Below are positions 1 to 12,023 of a stretch of 64,000 bases of DNA, in pieces. The position numbers and the translations under genes were made by a program. The stretch is from Malachius bipustulatus (taxonomy: Eukaryota > Arthropoda > Insecta > Coleoptera > Melyridae). The stretch covers positions 14,082,268 to 14,146,267 of the forward strand of contig OU342639.1 of assembly GCA_910589415.1 (NCBI GenBank), read 5' to 3'. Every line of letters begins with the position of its first letter. Within the stretch, counting starts at the first letter, position 1. The notes below the pieces were generated by a model. It was not told the DNA's origin, did not search any database, and saw nothing but the letters and a program-made list of their open reading frames with translations.

Positions 1-880
1 ATTCCGTCAAAGCATATACTCAGTTTTTCTATTAAACTAACTATTCCTTTTTTTCTTGACGTTGGACCTTTTGGAATTGGCCACTAAGGTATATAATTTA
101 TTAATTTATCTGAGAACTCTGTCATGGATACTTTTAATTTTATATCTGGATTTGGGATTTGGATCTTTATTGCTTCGGAGGAGAATCTCATTTAGGAAGG
201 TGTCCTTTCCGTCCGCTATACTATGCCCTGGGTCAAGATGACTTAATCATATACCGCCCCAGAAAAAAGGGAGCCCGGCTTTCAAATTCTATACTCTCAA
301 TTATCCTTTAAGGATCGTATGGTTGCTCGCAAAAGAAGATCCAAGGCTCCACTTCTTGAGACAATGGTGCCGCCCTGTTGATCGCCGATTGGCAAAAGGA
401 TGTGCATTCCGCTAGGGAGGTTCCTGAAACGCTTGGGTGTAACTGTTCTTAACCCCTTTGTGTTTATCGCCCCGATGAGTTTGGAGCCAGTTTTTGAAGT
501 ACATACCAGATTCTCCGAAATTGCTAAGATGAAAATGTATTTCGTGTAAAAGTTTTTACACCCGGACCCCTTTGGTGTGAGCTAAAAGGAGTGATGTATG
601 TTATGTTAGGGGGTCTGGCAATTATATAAAATAATTATACGTGAACCACTTTGGTGTAAGTCACATGGAATGATATTGGAGCTCAGCTTTCAAATGCCGG
701 GCTCCAAAGACTCCCTTTGGGGTCTTTGACAAACAGATACTACCTGATGATCAGAGATTGTTGTTCATAATAGGACCAAAATTTAGTCTTCCAGTCGATA
801 CCAAACATATAAAATTATTTTAAGAGACGTTGAAAGATTTGTAAAGAAGACATAAAACTATATAAAAAAAAATGGGTTAG
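1..880. other. Unrecognised sequence with weak internal duplication
   Basis: No convincing coding region. Two degenerate blocks about 83 bases apart (near 555-600 and 638-683) share a CTTTGGTGT core followed by a similar purine-rich string. A second pair near 270 and 680 shares the string CAGCTTTCAAAT with one change. This suggests an old repeat. I do not recognise the family. Confidence 0.3.
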
Positions 881-899
881 GACACAAGCTGCCCTTATA

Positions 900-1130
900 A
901 CCAAATTCATGTACAAGAACATCTCAAGAAAAAATTCGTTCATGTCAATATTTAAATAAATTCAATATTAAATAGAGGTTCCTTAAAGAAAACAATGAAT
1001 TTATGATATCGAGAGCAGACAAAGACGTATTGTCAACCGTCATACAGTCACTCCCAAGACATAGAAGTTTATAACATCCTTAGAAATGACCCAACAACGA
1101 CGTTACAAAGGGAGCTGCTAATCTTACTCA
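900..1130 (+). pseudogene. Worn Penelope-like reverse transcriptase fragment
   Basis: Translating 990-1075 gives a stretch containing FMISRADKD. After a frame change near 1068 the reading continues as VYNILRNDPTTTLQREL. The same order, an SxxDKG-like motif followed by a Y-N-I-L-R-D-P-T-L block, occurs in the intact Penelope-like copy at 57.4-57.5 kb (QSDKGNV, then NKYYKPLIRDPTLT). This is the region just N-terminal to the RT core. The fragment has stops and a frameshift and seems to end near 1130. It is a different, older lineage from the copy at 54-60 kb. The call rests on short motif similarity, so confidence is moderate to low. Confidence 0.4.
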
Positions 1131-1134
1131 CTGT

Positions 1135-2185
1135 CGCTCATTGTAAGGCCTTCCATTATATCCGCCACCTGGGTCGCGCCCGATGGGCACCTCAACCGCA
1201 CGGGGACCTCATAATATAGACATGGCATGAGTACCTGAAGGTGTGTAAGATCCTCACTATTATTACTATAATTGGTAGCGGCAGTAGTCTTATCAAAGCT
1301 AAACCTATAAGAACGTGTGGGTGAGTCATACCTCTCAGGAGAATTATTAGAATTTAGTGCTGGCTTCTGTAGTATGAGAAACTTTGGAAATATTACCTCT
1401 CTTTTGCTTTATATAAGTAATTAACTTCCTCCAGTTTTCTGTAAACAGCTGACAGTTGAGTGACACTGTCGACAAAAACTTAAGCTAACTAGCTAATATA
1501 CTCTGGCAAAGATTGTGTTTTAACCATTATTTAATTTTTGTTCCCTCAGTTGGAGGTCTTGGTAGTCGACTACAGAAAGTTTTCAAATGTGCCACAAAGA
1601 TTGAGAGAGACTCGTTTTTAACAACGCAACCAATGAATTCCAATCTGTAACTTTAGATTTAATACTTCTATACCACACGAAAGCATCTGCCCTAAAAATT
1701 CAACTGCTGAGTCGAAAAGATCAGACTCCGCAATATTTCGTGCTTGCACCAGCTCAACAACACTCTCTAGAAATATGTAGACAGTTCTAGGATCCCCACT
1801 GAACTTTATTTTCCATTCAGAAACAGGCAAAGATCTACCAGCAAGATATCACAGAAGCAGGAATGTCATGAAAAATTGAAGTGGTAGGGCTGGAAGCACC
1901 TCTCTGATTAGCTCCCTTAACACTATCATACAGAACTGCCTCGAGTTTCAAGCAAGTGGCGAATGATTATCCTTGAAATCTATCGAAAACCTCAGCAATG
2001 TCAACCGAAACTTTTCGTTCAGTCGACTTGATTAGCAATAATCGTTTGATCCTACAGGTGGCATGAGTAATACGAGATTTCATTCTAATAAACAACGAGT
2101 TTTTCACGTCGCCTGGATAACCAAAGTCAATTATTAACTCAGCTATCGAACGAATAGTTCAACTAGTACAACGTATCTCTATAAT
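1135..2185. other. No recognisable feature
   Basis: Contains a short GC-rich patch around 1150-1215 and otherwise ordinary AT-rich DNA. Only short, unsupported reading frames are present. I see no repeat shared with the rest of the window. Confidence 0.3.
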
Positions 2186-2188
2186 ATA

Positions 2189-2600
2189 CAAGGTGATTCA
2201 GTAATGAGTACCATAAATGATACGGGGTGTACCTGCTGTCAAAATAATACGAAAACCAAGAATAACTTTTTTTCCAAAAGTGCTTCCCTAACAAGATACA
2301 GGGTGTGAAAGGGTCGATTTGGAAAACACTTATTTGATCGTATCTTCTAACTGGGTTGAACTATTTAATTCATTTTTGGTAGACATCTACTACATAATAA
2401 GGACCGTAAACGGACAAAATTTTGTCGCATTTGAACAATCCAGTGGCGTAGAATTGGGGGTCATGTGACACTTTTTCCCCCCAAAAAAAAGTTGCTGTTG
2501 GGTTTTTTCCCATTTTTATTTGGTTTTTAGTATTATTGGTTCAAATACCACAAAAAAGGTACACTTGTTTCATTTGCCCAGAAGCGTCCGTTTCCGAGAT
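2189..2600 (+). repeat. Single end of a CAGGGTG-type foldback element
   Basis: CAAGGTG, preceded by TA, starts at 2189. AGATACAGGGTGTGAAAG follows, with its CAGGGTG at 2299, exactly 110 bases further in. The elements at 16750 and 37354 have the same two-site arrangement. About 150 bases further on, CCAGTGGCGTAGAATTGGGG resembles the 'gcgtac...ttgggggg' module found in the terminal repeats at 37.35-40.39 kb and at 16.55 kb. I find no matching inverted end in the window, so this is probably a solo or truncated end. Confidence 0.45.
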
Positions 2601-2639
2601 ATTCTGACTTGCGTGTAACTATGTGAAATACCAAGTTGT

Positions 2640-3117
2640 CTAAGTAGAGTGTCTAGGTTGCGGCAAGGAAGAAGGTCCCCGTGGCGATGCAGACGAAGGC
2701 AACGGAATCAGCTGATCTTCTTCACTTTGTTGACCTTTTTCGGATTTCTCTGAACAGCTTTCCGACCCAATTAACTTGCTGAAGTCCAGAAGTTCCCGGT
2801 TGTGGTGACCTAGAAAGTCTAGACTGCGAGGAGGAAGACAGTCCCGGTAACGATGAAGACGAAGGTAGTGGAATCGATTTATCTTCTTCTTCACTTACTA
2901 AGTTGTCATCAGATTCTTTGAAATTTCTATTTTCTTCGACACCAGAAGCTAATCGTGATGAAAGTATTTCTTGTTTTTCTTTTTCTCTACTTTCTATACT
3001 GTCCTCCTCAAATTCTGAGCCACTTTCTTCGTCGTTAGCTTCTATTAGAGCCCTTAGTAGAGCTTGGTCTTTCTCAAACACTTGAACAAAACACTCAACA
3101 AAAGTCAAACACAAATT
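2640..3117 (-). pseudogene. Acidic Ser/Pro-rich reading frame, two overlapping frames
   Basis: The minus strand has a 132-codon frame (down to 2722) and an overlapping frame that continues to 2640. The upstream part is strongly acidic (EEDSIESREKEKQ) and follows a helix-like FEKDQALLRALIEAND. A Ser/Pro-rich segment containing EEEDKSIPLPSSSSLPGLSS recurs about 167 bases downstream in the other frame as EEDQLIPLPSSASPRGPSS. The duplication is visible at DNA level (2666-2725 against 2833-2905), and the frame is lost between the copies. The first codon of the longer frame is TTG, not ATG, and a pyrimidine-rich stretch ending in AAG lies just upstream, so this could be an exon. Acidic N-terminal tails of this kind occur in some domesticated or active transposases, but no catalytic domain is visible. 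I do not recognise the protein. Confidence 0.3.
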
Positions 3118-3119
3118 CA

Positions 3120-3480
3120 AAGCAAAAAATATAGAAAACGGAAAGTCTCACGTTTCGCGAACACTGAACACTCAAAACAAATTAAAACAAATAAAGCAAT
3201 AAAAATTTTAGATTGATTTAAAAAGTAAAAGTAAAAAAGTCTTGTAAGTAAACAAAAGTTTAAAAAAATAATAAAAATAGTAAAAATAAAAGAAAAGAGT
3301 AGAAAAAAAAGAATAAAGTCTTCAAACTTTTGAACAAAAAGTCCAAAGTTTCAGAAAAAATAAACGTATCTACCTACGGAAAAATAAAAAAACCTAAAAC
3401 CTACGACGAATTATTTTGAAATAATAATTATAATATTTATTATAACCATTGTCACTCAAAACCTTTTAGATCACTAGATG
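3120..3480. other. A-rich stretch, no feature
   Basis: Extremely A-rich plus strand with short AAAAGT and AATAAAA runs. It lies upstream of the acidic minus-strand frame. No promoter elements are clear enough to name. Confidence 0.3.
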
Positions 3481-3665
3481 CAGGGAATATTACTCTTCTA
3501 TATTGAACTTATAATGAAAATATTTATTGTCCCTGTCTTGAATCGATGAAACTCCCTTATTTTTACAACACAAAATTGTTGAATTATATTTAAGCACTAA
3601 ATTTGTAAATAATTTATTTTTACAGCGTTTTGCAATGTTCAATGTCCAGTGGGTTCCTTGGATAA
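3480..3665 (-). repeat. Fragment of the CCCACTGG repeat family
   Basis: The string TTCAATGTCCAGTGGG near 3640-3655 is also found at 21685-21700. A related form (CCCACTGGGCAT) occurs in the opposite orientation at 10427. The adjacent GCGTTTTGCAATG resembles GCAACGTTTCGTAATG at 21.66 kb. This is probably one terminus of a dispersed non-autonomous element. The other end is not identified. Confidence 0.4.
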
Positions 3666-3857
3666 AAAAAACCACTCGTTTATAATTTTTAACCTCTGAC
3701 TATGTTCCCTCCAATGTTCCCTCTAACAACACAAAGTCCATTTGTGTTGTTTACCATTCAAATGAGCGAAGTATAATAGGTAAGATGCTCTCCTTCCAGA
3801 TTCCTCTGATTGATAACAAATTCATAGGTAATTAGGCTATATAATAGTATATTATGC

Positions 3858-3970
3858 AACGAGCTTATAATGAAGGCTATTAATACGCGAGTATGATGGT
3901 TAAGATACGAGCCGTAGGCGAGTGTCTTAACCATCATAAGAGCGTATTAATAGCCATTATCTGCGAGTTC
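3858..3970. repeat. Short palindromic (hairpin) repeat
   Basis: A left arm from 3858 and a right arm ending at 3970 are imperfect inverted copies, each containing GGCTATTAATACGC and ATGATGGTTAAGA, around a loop of about 17 bases. It is small, with arms of about 45 bases, and looks like a degenerate MITE or a hairpin-prone site. Confidence 0.5.
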
Positions 3971-3974
3971 CATA

Positions 3975-6900
3975 CACTATTTTTTCTACGACCCTTTTTT
4001 ATTTCATAGAAAAGATTAAAAAATTATATATTTTAACAATGACCCATGTACAATTGCGGATCATTGAGGGTAAGATAGGTTGCTATTTGCTTACGCATAT
4101 TAGGTACCAAATTCTCTCTTCGTTGCTAAGATTATTCTGCTGAGACATGTTTTAGTATCAAGTTTAAAGGGCACTACTCACTACTGCGTAATTTTTATTA
4201 TGCGAAGTTCGAATTCCGAATTTTACGCTTCGATTTTGAGATTAATTAATAATTTTAATAACTGACAGCCATTAATTACGATATTGTATGACTGCGCAAC
4301 GCGGGTCGCAGCGTTGCCGCTTTGAATACTATATCACGGAGCGCTACGAATGATATAATACTTTATCTTCCCATCTTTTACACGATATACCTACTTATCA
4401 AATTAATTAAGGTAACATAAAATCTTGATAAATTTTCTTTGAATGTTACTTATGTTCTAAATTAAATAAACGTTCAGAATTTTTTTTCAGAAATACAGAA
4501 CTTATATCAAAAGGCAATTTTTGTCGTGAGTATGACAACTCTGTAACTTCGTTTGGCTTGCCGACCCGATCATGAGCGAAAAGGAACCGATTCGATTGCA
4601 AATGCTCCTCTGCCATTGGATAGCTTGACCAGTGCTTTAATGAAAATTTGTATCTTAATGAGACCCATTAAAGCACTGGTGATTCATATTTATTATGCAT
4701 ATTAAAAGTTGGGAGTAGAAAAATACAGGTAGATGAATCAGTATAATCTAAGGTTATTGTCCATATCGAATTCATAATAGAAAATCGTAACAATAATATA
4801 AAAATTGGAAAATTCAGAGACTTCAATATTTTGCTTAATAATCCTTCGTCCGTAATATAGCTCCGAATCTGTATGCTGATAAGCATTATTTTCCATTCAT
4901 GTAATGACTCAAAAGTAATGTACTTCAAATAAAGACATTCAACTTGTTTTATTTAAGTTTAAAGCTCGAACGTCCTTAATGGAAAATCCATTACATTCAT
5001 ACAATGTCCTGTCCAGTTCAACTTTGACCAAAGTTTCGTTCGTCGCATTGTTCTCGTTGACTTTGCTGCACCATCCCTATTCCATCCCCTACATAAATAG
5101 GCTATCACTTAATACCTACAGGAAGGAACAATACAATATTGCTCCGGCTTAGTCCAGAGTGGCTGAGGCAAATCGACACAATATACATTGATTTATGAGT
5201 TCAACACCCCGACAACAAATTTTACCCTGCCCTGCGCCTTCTTAACGCGTTTACGATTGACAAAGGGTTAAATGCTAGACGTCAATATCGGTCGCCCATA
5301 GGGACAGACGAGCAACAGGCATTACACTAACACAGTTACACTACACACCCTTGTATCTCTCAGACTTAGCAGAAGTATTTGCGTCTGTCTCTGAAGGTTG
5401 TAGTTAAGTATTAAATCGGAAGACATAGAACAACTGGAGGATCTTGAAGCATGTTCACATATTGGCTTTATTTGGAAAGAAAACTTATAGCTTCCACTTA
5501 TCCTGCCTTCAGATTTACGATTAAATCAGATCGGTGTTTTATAATGATGCACAATAATTGTTATGGGGGATTGTAAGAAATGTAAAAATTTTAATTACCT
5601 AACTCTAAGTTTAACTTGCGAGAGAAAATAATTTGTAAAGATGAAATTCCCATTAATGGAAAGCTACAAACTCGTTATAATAGTTGCCATATAATATTAA
5701 GATACGTATTACAATGGTGGCTGTTAAATTTATAAGTAATTACTATTTGGGGAGATAATAATTAAGCAAAACGAGGAGATTAAAATTGGCCCTTCTGTTA
5801 TTGCGTTGCTTTGTTACGATTTTACACAGTATATTATGTTTCAAAGTACCCTCTCGTCTTCTCTTATAATGCTTCTAATAGAGTAAGCGTCGGAAAATAC
5901 TTTAGATAACGAGTTAAAGTGTCATCATTAACGTCGAATCTATTAAATCGATATTATGAGAGTCTTTAGACAGGAGCAGAGCTTCCCTCCAGCAGGACAA
6001 TTCAAAGAGATAATACGGAGGCTAAGATATTCGAATCATTCCGTTTGTAATGTGTTAACAAGGGTAGGGCAAGTTTTCTCCTGACATTCTTAATTGGCAA
6101 AAATAATTTCGGGGGCTTTAAGCTGATAGATCCCCAGCGGCAAGGTGTTAATGACGAGTACTCAAAGCCAGACCGAATATAATATTCCACCACATACAGA
6201 CCTATCTCAAAATGGCACCAAATTACCCCTTTCTATGAATTATTCAATCGTGAGTAAAATAGATTCTGGTGGTGGACGGGTACGTTTTGGGCTTCTTAAT
6301 TTTTTAAGTTTATCTGTTTTTGTTTTAGTCTCGTTATCAAGAATTAAATAATATTTGAGATAAATGTTGCAACAAGATAGATCATCAAATTTCCTATGTA
6401 TTAAGTTACGTTCTCTTCCCTGTCCTGCATACAACTTATTAGTTAAAAACAATCACCGTTACCAACGTTAATTATCGCCTTACTAAAGTAAGGAAATTCC
6501 ACTGTTACGGTGACCTCTGCTAGCGTTTTTTCACTACTTGAAAACGTTCTTCTCTAGAAGGTTGGCATGTCATAAAACTAGTCGTTGATTTGCGGAGCTG
6601 CGCATTTCCAAACCACCTCATAATTAATTGAGATTGCTACCTGGCTCCTGAGTGTTTTCTCTGGGGACACACGAAATCCCAAGTTTTCAGGAGAAATATA
6701 CTTAGATCATTTATAAAAGACAATTCTACAAGAAGTGAATTTCATTCTCTTGGATACACTACCGCAACGTCATGACCACCAGCTTTACATTTTACTGAAT
6801 CATCTTTATATTTTCATTTTCCTGGTACTAGTAATTTACACTCTGCTGAAAGATCTTGACTTTTGTCAAGTCAAAGTTATTCTATCTGGAGACAAAAAAG

Positions 6901-7980
6901 CGTCACAACGAGACAATAAATTTGGCGAGGTAAATGACAGGAAGCAGCGAAGTCAAAATAGGTATTCTCTTGCAGCCTCTCTTATATTGTCAAATTTATT
7001 ACGTTCATTTACATTTATTTATGCAGGGATTAAACATTTTCAGTATACGATTGCTGAGATGAAACATTTTTGGTGGAATAGACAGCACAGCAGAGAATCC
7101 ATGGAAGTAATCGCAAAGTTAGAAAGCCATTTAGAAGAGAGACCGATGGTTGGTGCGTAGAAAGCATGCAGAGACCAGGACCGATTCACATCAACGCCCT
7201 ACGACGCCATTTCCCTAAATGTAATCTATTAAAACTGATGTGAAGTTTCAAATGCGTGCTGGAGGCTTTCTTCGCGCCAAGATTCTACTTAGGACTTTGA
7301 ATTAACTAAGCGCTGTAAATTTACTAAACTGTATGGAAAATGAGCCACAATTATTATTATAACAGCATAGTCAAATAGACTGGATGGGCACCAGTCACCA
7401 CTTGTGCGCTTTGTCATGAATTCGTTAATTTTATGTCTGTGATTCTGTGTAATGTTTGTTGCTTAATTTTTAACTCTTCATTAAAACAATTTGGAATGTA
7501 GCAAATTGATATAAAACTATCATCTCTTTAACGAATTCTTAATTTTCTTAATCATTAGTAATCAATTAGGTATTAGTGTAAATTTATCACTTACAAAGTG
7601 TAAGTGCAAGGAAAATGTTTTAAAATTTTGCTTTTTTATTACAAACTCTTAAAATAACCGAGACGTACTCGGATGGTTAGGTCGAATGATATCGTCTAAC
7701 TGGTACAATCCGTTAACGTTAATAGACGAAGCGATCAACACTGACATTTCAGAAATGCTTTCTTGTGGTTTAATTCGAGGTAAATTAAGCGGACATTGGT
7801 AGAGACGGTAGACAGGCGTAAGGAACTCACGGTGATATGTGGCAGAGCCTCCACAGCAACGTGTTTGTTATTAGAGGCGATATGAGAGAATAAGTTTACT
7901 GCAGAGAATGGGAAAAGGTGGGAACAGTAAGTGATGTATGCAAGAGTCGATTCATATATTTTGAAATTCATCAAAAGCGC
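3975..7980. other. About 4 kb without supported features
   Basis: No repeat shared with the rest of the window was found. The longest reading frame (6735-7160, plus, 141 codons) has a hydrophobic segment near residues 16-40 followed by a basic stretch. It has no motif I recognise and ordinary AT-rich codon content. A chance frame of that length is plausible here, so I do not call it a gene. Confidence 0.3.
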
Positions 7981-7989
7981 GATTCAAAT

Positions 7990-9500
7990 GAAAATAAAAA
8001 ACCTTCTTGTGCATCAATCGCATAAATAGTGTATTCAATGCGATTCAATTATGAATATTTTCACCGCTTTTTAAAATGGCTTTCTGAACTTTTCCATAGT
8101 CGGGTCATATATGGGACGGGTGCCTACCCTCTTGACACCAGTTTTTGTAGACTCACCTTCTTTCTGGCTGTCAAGGGGTTGGACCGCTATCAAGTGGGCC
8201 GAGCGGTTTGCCAATGATAGTGGTCAGAGCGGTGTGAGGCACGCAGATTCGGGGGCTGCTAAGAGTAGAGCCCTCTTTATGTGAAATTCAGTGTTAGCGT
8301 GGTCAAGGGTGATAAATATGAACACCAAAGTTATGATTAAAATTATTTACTAAAAAAATAAAATAAAATTACACTACTGAGATAATATCACTTAATTATT
8401 TCATTATCTACTATACTAAATTTCGATTATAAAAACTGATATGCAAAGTTTAAAAGAAAAAATTAATTAAAGAAAAAAAAAACAAAAAAAAAAACAAACT
8501 TTAGAAAAGAACAAAAAACTATCTTACGTACAATCTGACTCTACTCAACTACCCTTTTATTTGTGGGAATAGTGCTGTGGCGGTACCTGATCTGATTAAT
8601 TTAATTTAGTTTCACAGGTGACGTTAATAAAAAAAATCAAAAATAAAATTTCTTTAAAAAAAAATAAAAAAAATATAAAATTTAATAAAAATCTTTCGAA
8701 CGGAAAAACAGTAAAGTTCTAGTGTTAGTCTCATCGACTTACTACTTAGACGTAGCCCTTGGATTGCCCTTTCTGTAGCTCTGACTGCAGCTCTGCTGGG
8801 TATCTCCCCGTCAAAGGAACAAACTCACTCACTCGCGTTTACTTTTTCTCGCGCGAACGCCCTGACCGTCCTCTTCGGTCCCCGAAAAACCACTAACTTT
8901 TTGGTTTCTAAACCCCTTTCCAAATCAGTTACTCTTTCTCGGGTTTCGAAATGTGATTTTCACTGGAGTGTTGCCACTTTGACTTTTATTTACCGGTCGT
9001 CCAGTTACTTGACGTAGGTAAATAAAAGGTAAATGAAAGCTTTCCCTATGCATTCTGATAGGGAAATGACAACCATGCAAGTTGTTCCAGTTTACCATGC
9101 GTTCTGCAGTCAGCGTTACATTAAAAAATTCAGCTAGCGTCATTAAAATTTTGCCGCGGTGGTTGTTTCATGGCCTAGTTAAATTGTTTTTGCTTTTCGT
9201 TCACGACGCCTAATATTGCTTAAAAATTAAATATGCAGTATTTCGAAATTGTGCAATTTCATTGACTCCTGATTAAGTAAAATAGGTAATTTAATTATAA
9301 TTTATTTTCTTTTTAAATCTAATTAACTATGCCAAAAAATACCGCGACTATCCTGGCTCTGCCACATATATTAGCATATAGGTAGTGGTTTAATGTGAAA
9401 ATTCCATTTCCATTTCGTTTGAAAACGTGTCATAAAATGGATTTTTAAATTTAACAAAACAAAAAAACTTGGCAAAAAAGACACTGATTTTTGTTCTTAA
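7990..9500 (+). repeat. Dispersed 'GCGCATCAATCGCA' module, split by an insertion
   Basis: The left half (about 7990-8111) begins with a variant of TTCTTGCGCATCAATCGCA and runs to GGGTCATATA. The right half (9365 to about 9480) resumes with CATATATTAGCATATAGG. At 52805-53020 the same module is continuous. The halves are separated by an insertion described separately, so this copy predates it. Other copies occur at 15.86, 19.55, 52.8 and 61.4 kb. Confidence 0.6.
8112..9364. mobile_element. Probable solo LTR (1,253 bp) with 6-bp target-site duplication
   Basis: The insertion begins TGGGACGGG and ends GCTCTGCCA, so it has 5'-TG...CA-3' ends. It is flanked on both sides by CATATA (8106-8111 and 9365-9370). 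Removing it and one CATATA restores the module that is uninterrupted at 52.9 kb. The terminal dinucleotides, short direct repeat and absence of coding sequence fit a solo long terminal repeat left by recombination of an LTR retrotransposon. An A-rich part near 8330-8700 contains AATAAAA-like strings that could serve as a polyadenylation region. I cannot name the superfamily, because no internal or second LTR copy is present in the window. Confidence 0.6.
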
Positions 9501-9566
9501 TTATTTAACGCTATGGTTCTACGTCTGCGCAGTTGACACAATATTAGATAGGTTGATCCTTTCACA

Positions 9567-9606
9567 ATAATATAATATAATATAATATAATAATATAATA
9601 ATATAA
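9567..9606. repeat. (ATAAT)n microsatellite
   Basis: Direct tandem ATAAT/ATA units over about 40 bases. Confidence 0.8.
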
Positions 9607-9765
9607 CAAGGTGGCGAGGGAAATATAATTTTAGCTACAGCGATTGCTTCCTTATTCAAATGACCAGCAGCAAATATCACTCAGAGGTTGTACTAATTTT
9701 CATGTACAAATAGAACAAGTCCACCTCTAGCAAACATCAAATAGAGGCTCTCTATATACGAGCTC

Positions 9766-9815
9766 ATATGTATATATTATATATATATATATAATATAAT
9801 ATACACACACATGTA
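9766..9815. repeat. AT-rich dinucleotide tract
   Basis: Alternating TA runs followed by a short CACACA tract. Confidence 0.7.
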
Positions 9816-9819
9816 TGTC

Positions 9820-10420
9820 TTGATAGAGCATCAGGTGAAAATTACCTACGATATCTTCTCATATATAAACATATATTCAAACGCAAGATCGCGAAAACTA
9901 ATCAATATGATGTGCAACCAGTCTCCCTCTAATATCCTGATTGCTCTAAGCGTCTTACGCCATTTCAAATAGACTCTAACGCTTACAGTCTCCTCGTTTT
10001 CCTAATTATTCTTCACTCTATTCAATTGGGATGAAGCTGGATTGCCACAAATACGATGTTAAGTGTCCTGATCTCTTCATGTCGTAACACATGATAAAAT
10101 ACATGATAACTCATGTCAAAATAATTTTACTCGCTTAAGGCCAATAAATACTCAATCAACTGTAATAAAATTGTTCGTTTTCTTGTTTTAAGTTACGAGT
10201 TTTAAATTCAACTGACGTTGGAACTATGGCGGGCTAAAGTTAGGTAGTTACTTTTACCTTTTGTACACCAAGTTATTGTTAATCCCCACATTTCCACAAA
10301 TGTGAGTTTAATATTGTGGAGGTGATTGAAGGTTATTAGTTATCTAATCTGAATACAATCTACCTTTCATACTTGCCAAGATTTTGTTGCAGGTATACTA
10401 TAGTAGTCACCCTATGAGTT
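9820..10420. other. No recognisable feature
   Basis: Unstructured AT-rich DNA between a simple repeat and the CCCACTGG family copy. Confidence 0.25.
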
Positions 10421-10424
10421 ATAC

Positions 10425-10930
10425 ACCCACTGGGCATAGAAATATTGCAGCAATGTTGCATTAACATTTCATAGCAAAGTGTAACGTTGCAAACACAGAC
10501 GCAGTTAACTTCCTGCAATGTTGATGCAATGCTCCTAACGGCCGTGCAGCAACGTTGCACTGCAATGTTTCAAATGCAAAGTACTAGCAAGGTTCAGAAA
10601 ACTTCACAATAACATTTCAGTAACGTTGCAACCACTTTATTGCAAGGTTAAAAATGTTATATACCAGCAAAGTTCAATAAATTACGCTTGTAATTTCCGG
10701 AACTTTGTCAGGAACATTACAGTAGCTTTGCAAATGAAAAGTGCAGTGAAATCGCAAAGCAACATTGCAACTAAATTTAGATGTTAATTTTCTGGACAAT
10801 TCAAATGAAATTAACGGCCCACGTTCACACTAAAATTGATTGTAATTTTCACTGATACTTCAAAGGGAAGTTTCAAAGTCTATTCAGTTGTAATATACAA
10901 ATGAAACTAGCGTTTCAAGTGCACAGCAAT
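10425..10930 (+). repeat. CCCACTGG family element with clustered GCAACGTTGCA-like motifs
   Basis: It starts with CCCACTGGGCATAG. Over the next 350 bases GCAA(N)GTT / AACNTTGC motifs recur many times, for example near 10450, 10490, 10545, 10625, 10640 and 10760. It is roughly the reverse complement of 21310-21705. Dense subterminal motifs of this kind are known in hAT- and CACTA-type DNA transposons as transposase-binding arrays. Here that role is inferred. No transposase gene is present. Confidence 0.45.
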
Positions 10931-11124
10931 AGAGTGGAAAAGCTGTTTCAAAATTTAAATCTGCACTTATTTCAAAAGTTGTCATAAGCTTATTATAAGT
11001 ATTTGTTAACAACATGATTTTTATATGAACGAATAAATTAATTTTGTCAGTTAATATTTGCAAAAAAAAAACGCAACAGATGTATTTTTTTTAAATTTTA
11101 TTTTTGTTATAAAGTAACATTTTT

Positions 11125-11770
11125 ATACAGGCTGTTCCTTTTGGCTCAGTAATGACGATATTGTCTGTTTTTTAATAGGATATCCTGTATATTGTTGCAT
11201 TTTCATATTTCCTAAGAAAATCCAGTAAGATTAGTTTTGACAGTTGCAGTTTAAATTGAGTATTTTATGAGTTATAAATAGGTGAAAATCGCAATTTTCC
11301 AACTTTAAAGCAGTACCTACATCGTAAACGGCTGCAAATATCGGAAAACGGCTACATGTCCCTATCTTAACTTTTTACATGGTTTCCTGCGATGTAGATG
11401 AAATTTTTGTACAGGGTGATAAAAAATAAAAAAATATGATAATTTTCATCACCTTGTACCTATAAAAATTCAAACTACCTAATAAAATATTGCATGAAAA
11501 GTTAAGATAGGTGCATGTAAGTTGTTTTCCGATATTGGGAGCGGTTTCCGATGTACCCACTGCTTTAAAGTTGGAAAATTGCGATTTTCACTTGCTTATA
11601 CATAAACTCATAACGTACTCAGTTTAGACAGAAATTTATTGTAAACACCATTACCTACTGGATTTTCTCAGAAAATATGAAATTACAATAATATACAACG
11701 CCTACAACGGTGTCCTATTACGAAGAATATTTACAATGTCGTCATTACTGAGCCACGGAACAATAGAACA
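11125..11770. mobile_element. Diverged foldback element of about 645 bp
   Basis: Left and right halves are imperfect inverted copies around a centre near 11435. The left arm has CAGTAATGACGATATTGTC and TCGCAATTTTCCAACTTTAAA. The right arm carries their complements, with GGAAAATTGCGATTTTCAC and ATGTCGTCATTACTGAGCC. A single end of the same family lies at 16.62-16.72 kb. Divergence between arms indicates an old insertion. Confidence 0.6.
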
Positions 11771-11879
11771 TCAATTAATTTAAAAAAATTTCATTTTTCA
11801 AAAAATAATGAAGATAATTAAATATATTTCAATAACAAATAATGACGAAAAATCATCTAATTTTTTTATAATAGGTATA

Positions 11880-12021
11880 CCTAGGAATTTGTAATCTCGG
11901 CCAAAGGTAGGTACATCGTACATCAGTAGGTACAGTAACTAATAATAAGACTATTATAAACAAATAAAATTCACTTTGTATTTCAAGAATTTATAAAATA
12001 TAAAATATAATAAAAAATATA
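11880..12021. other. Spacer between elements
   Basis: Short AT-rich gap with TAGGTACATCGTAC-like strings. Nothing supported. Confidence 0.3.
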
Positions 12022-12023
12022 TA

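Noticed and set aside
2640..3120. piggyBac-type transposase
   Set aside because: The acidic N-terminus is reminiscent of one, but no catalytic domain, Cys-rich end or TTAA-flanked terminal repeats were found.
6735..7160. 141-codon frame as a gene
   Set aside because: No recognisable domain and no promoter or splice signals. Composition resembles the surroundings.
8180..8270. tRNA-like head within the 8.1-9.4 kb insertion
   Set aside because: GTGGGCCGAGCGG resembles an A box, but no B box follows at the right distance.
9540..9620. CRISPR-like or functional tandem array
   Set aside because: Simple ATAAT microsatellite without spacers. No CRISPR array occurs anywhere in the window.
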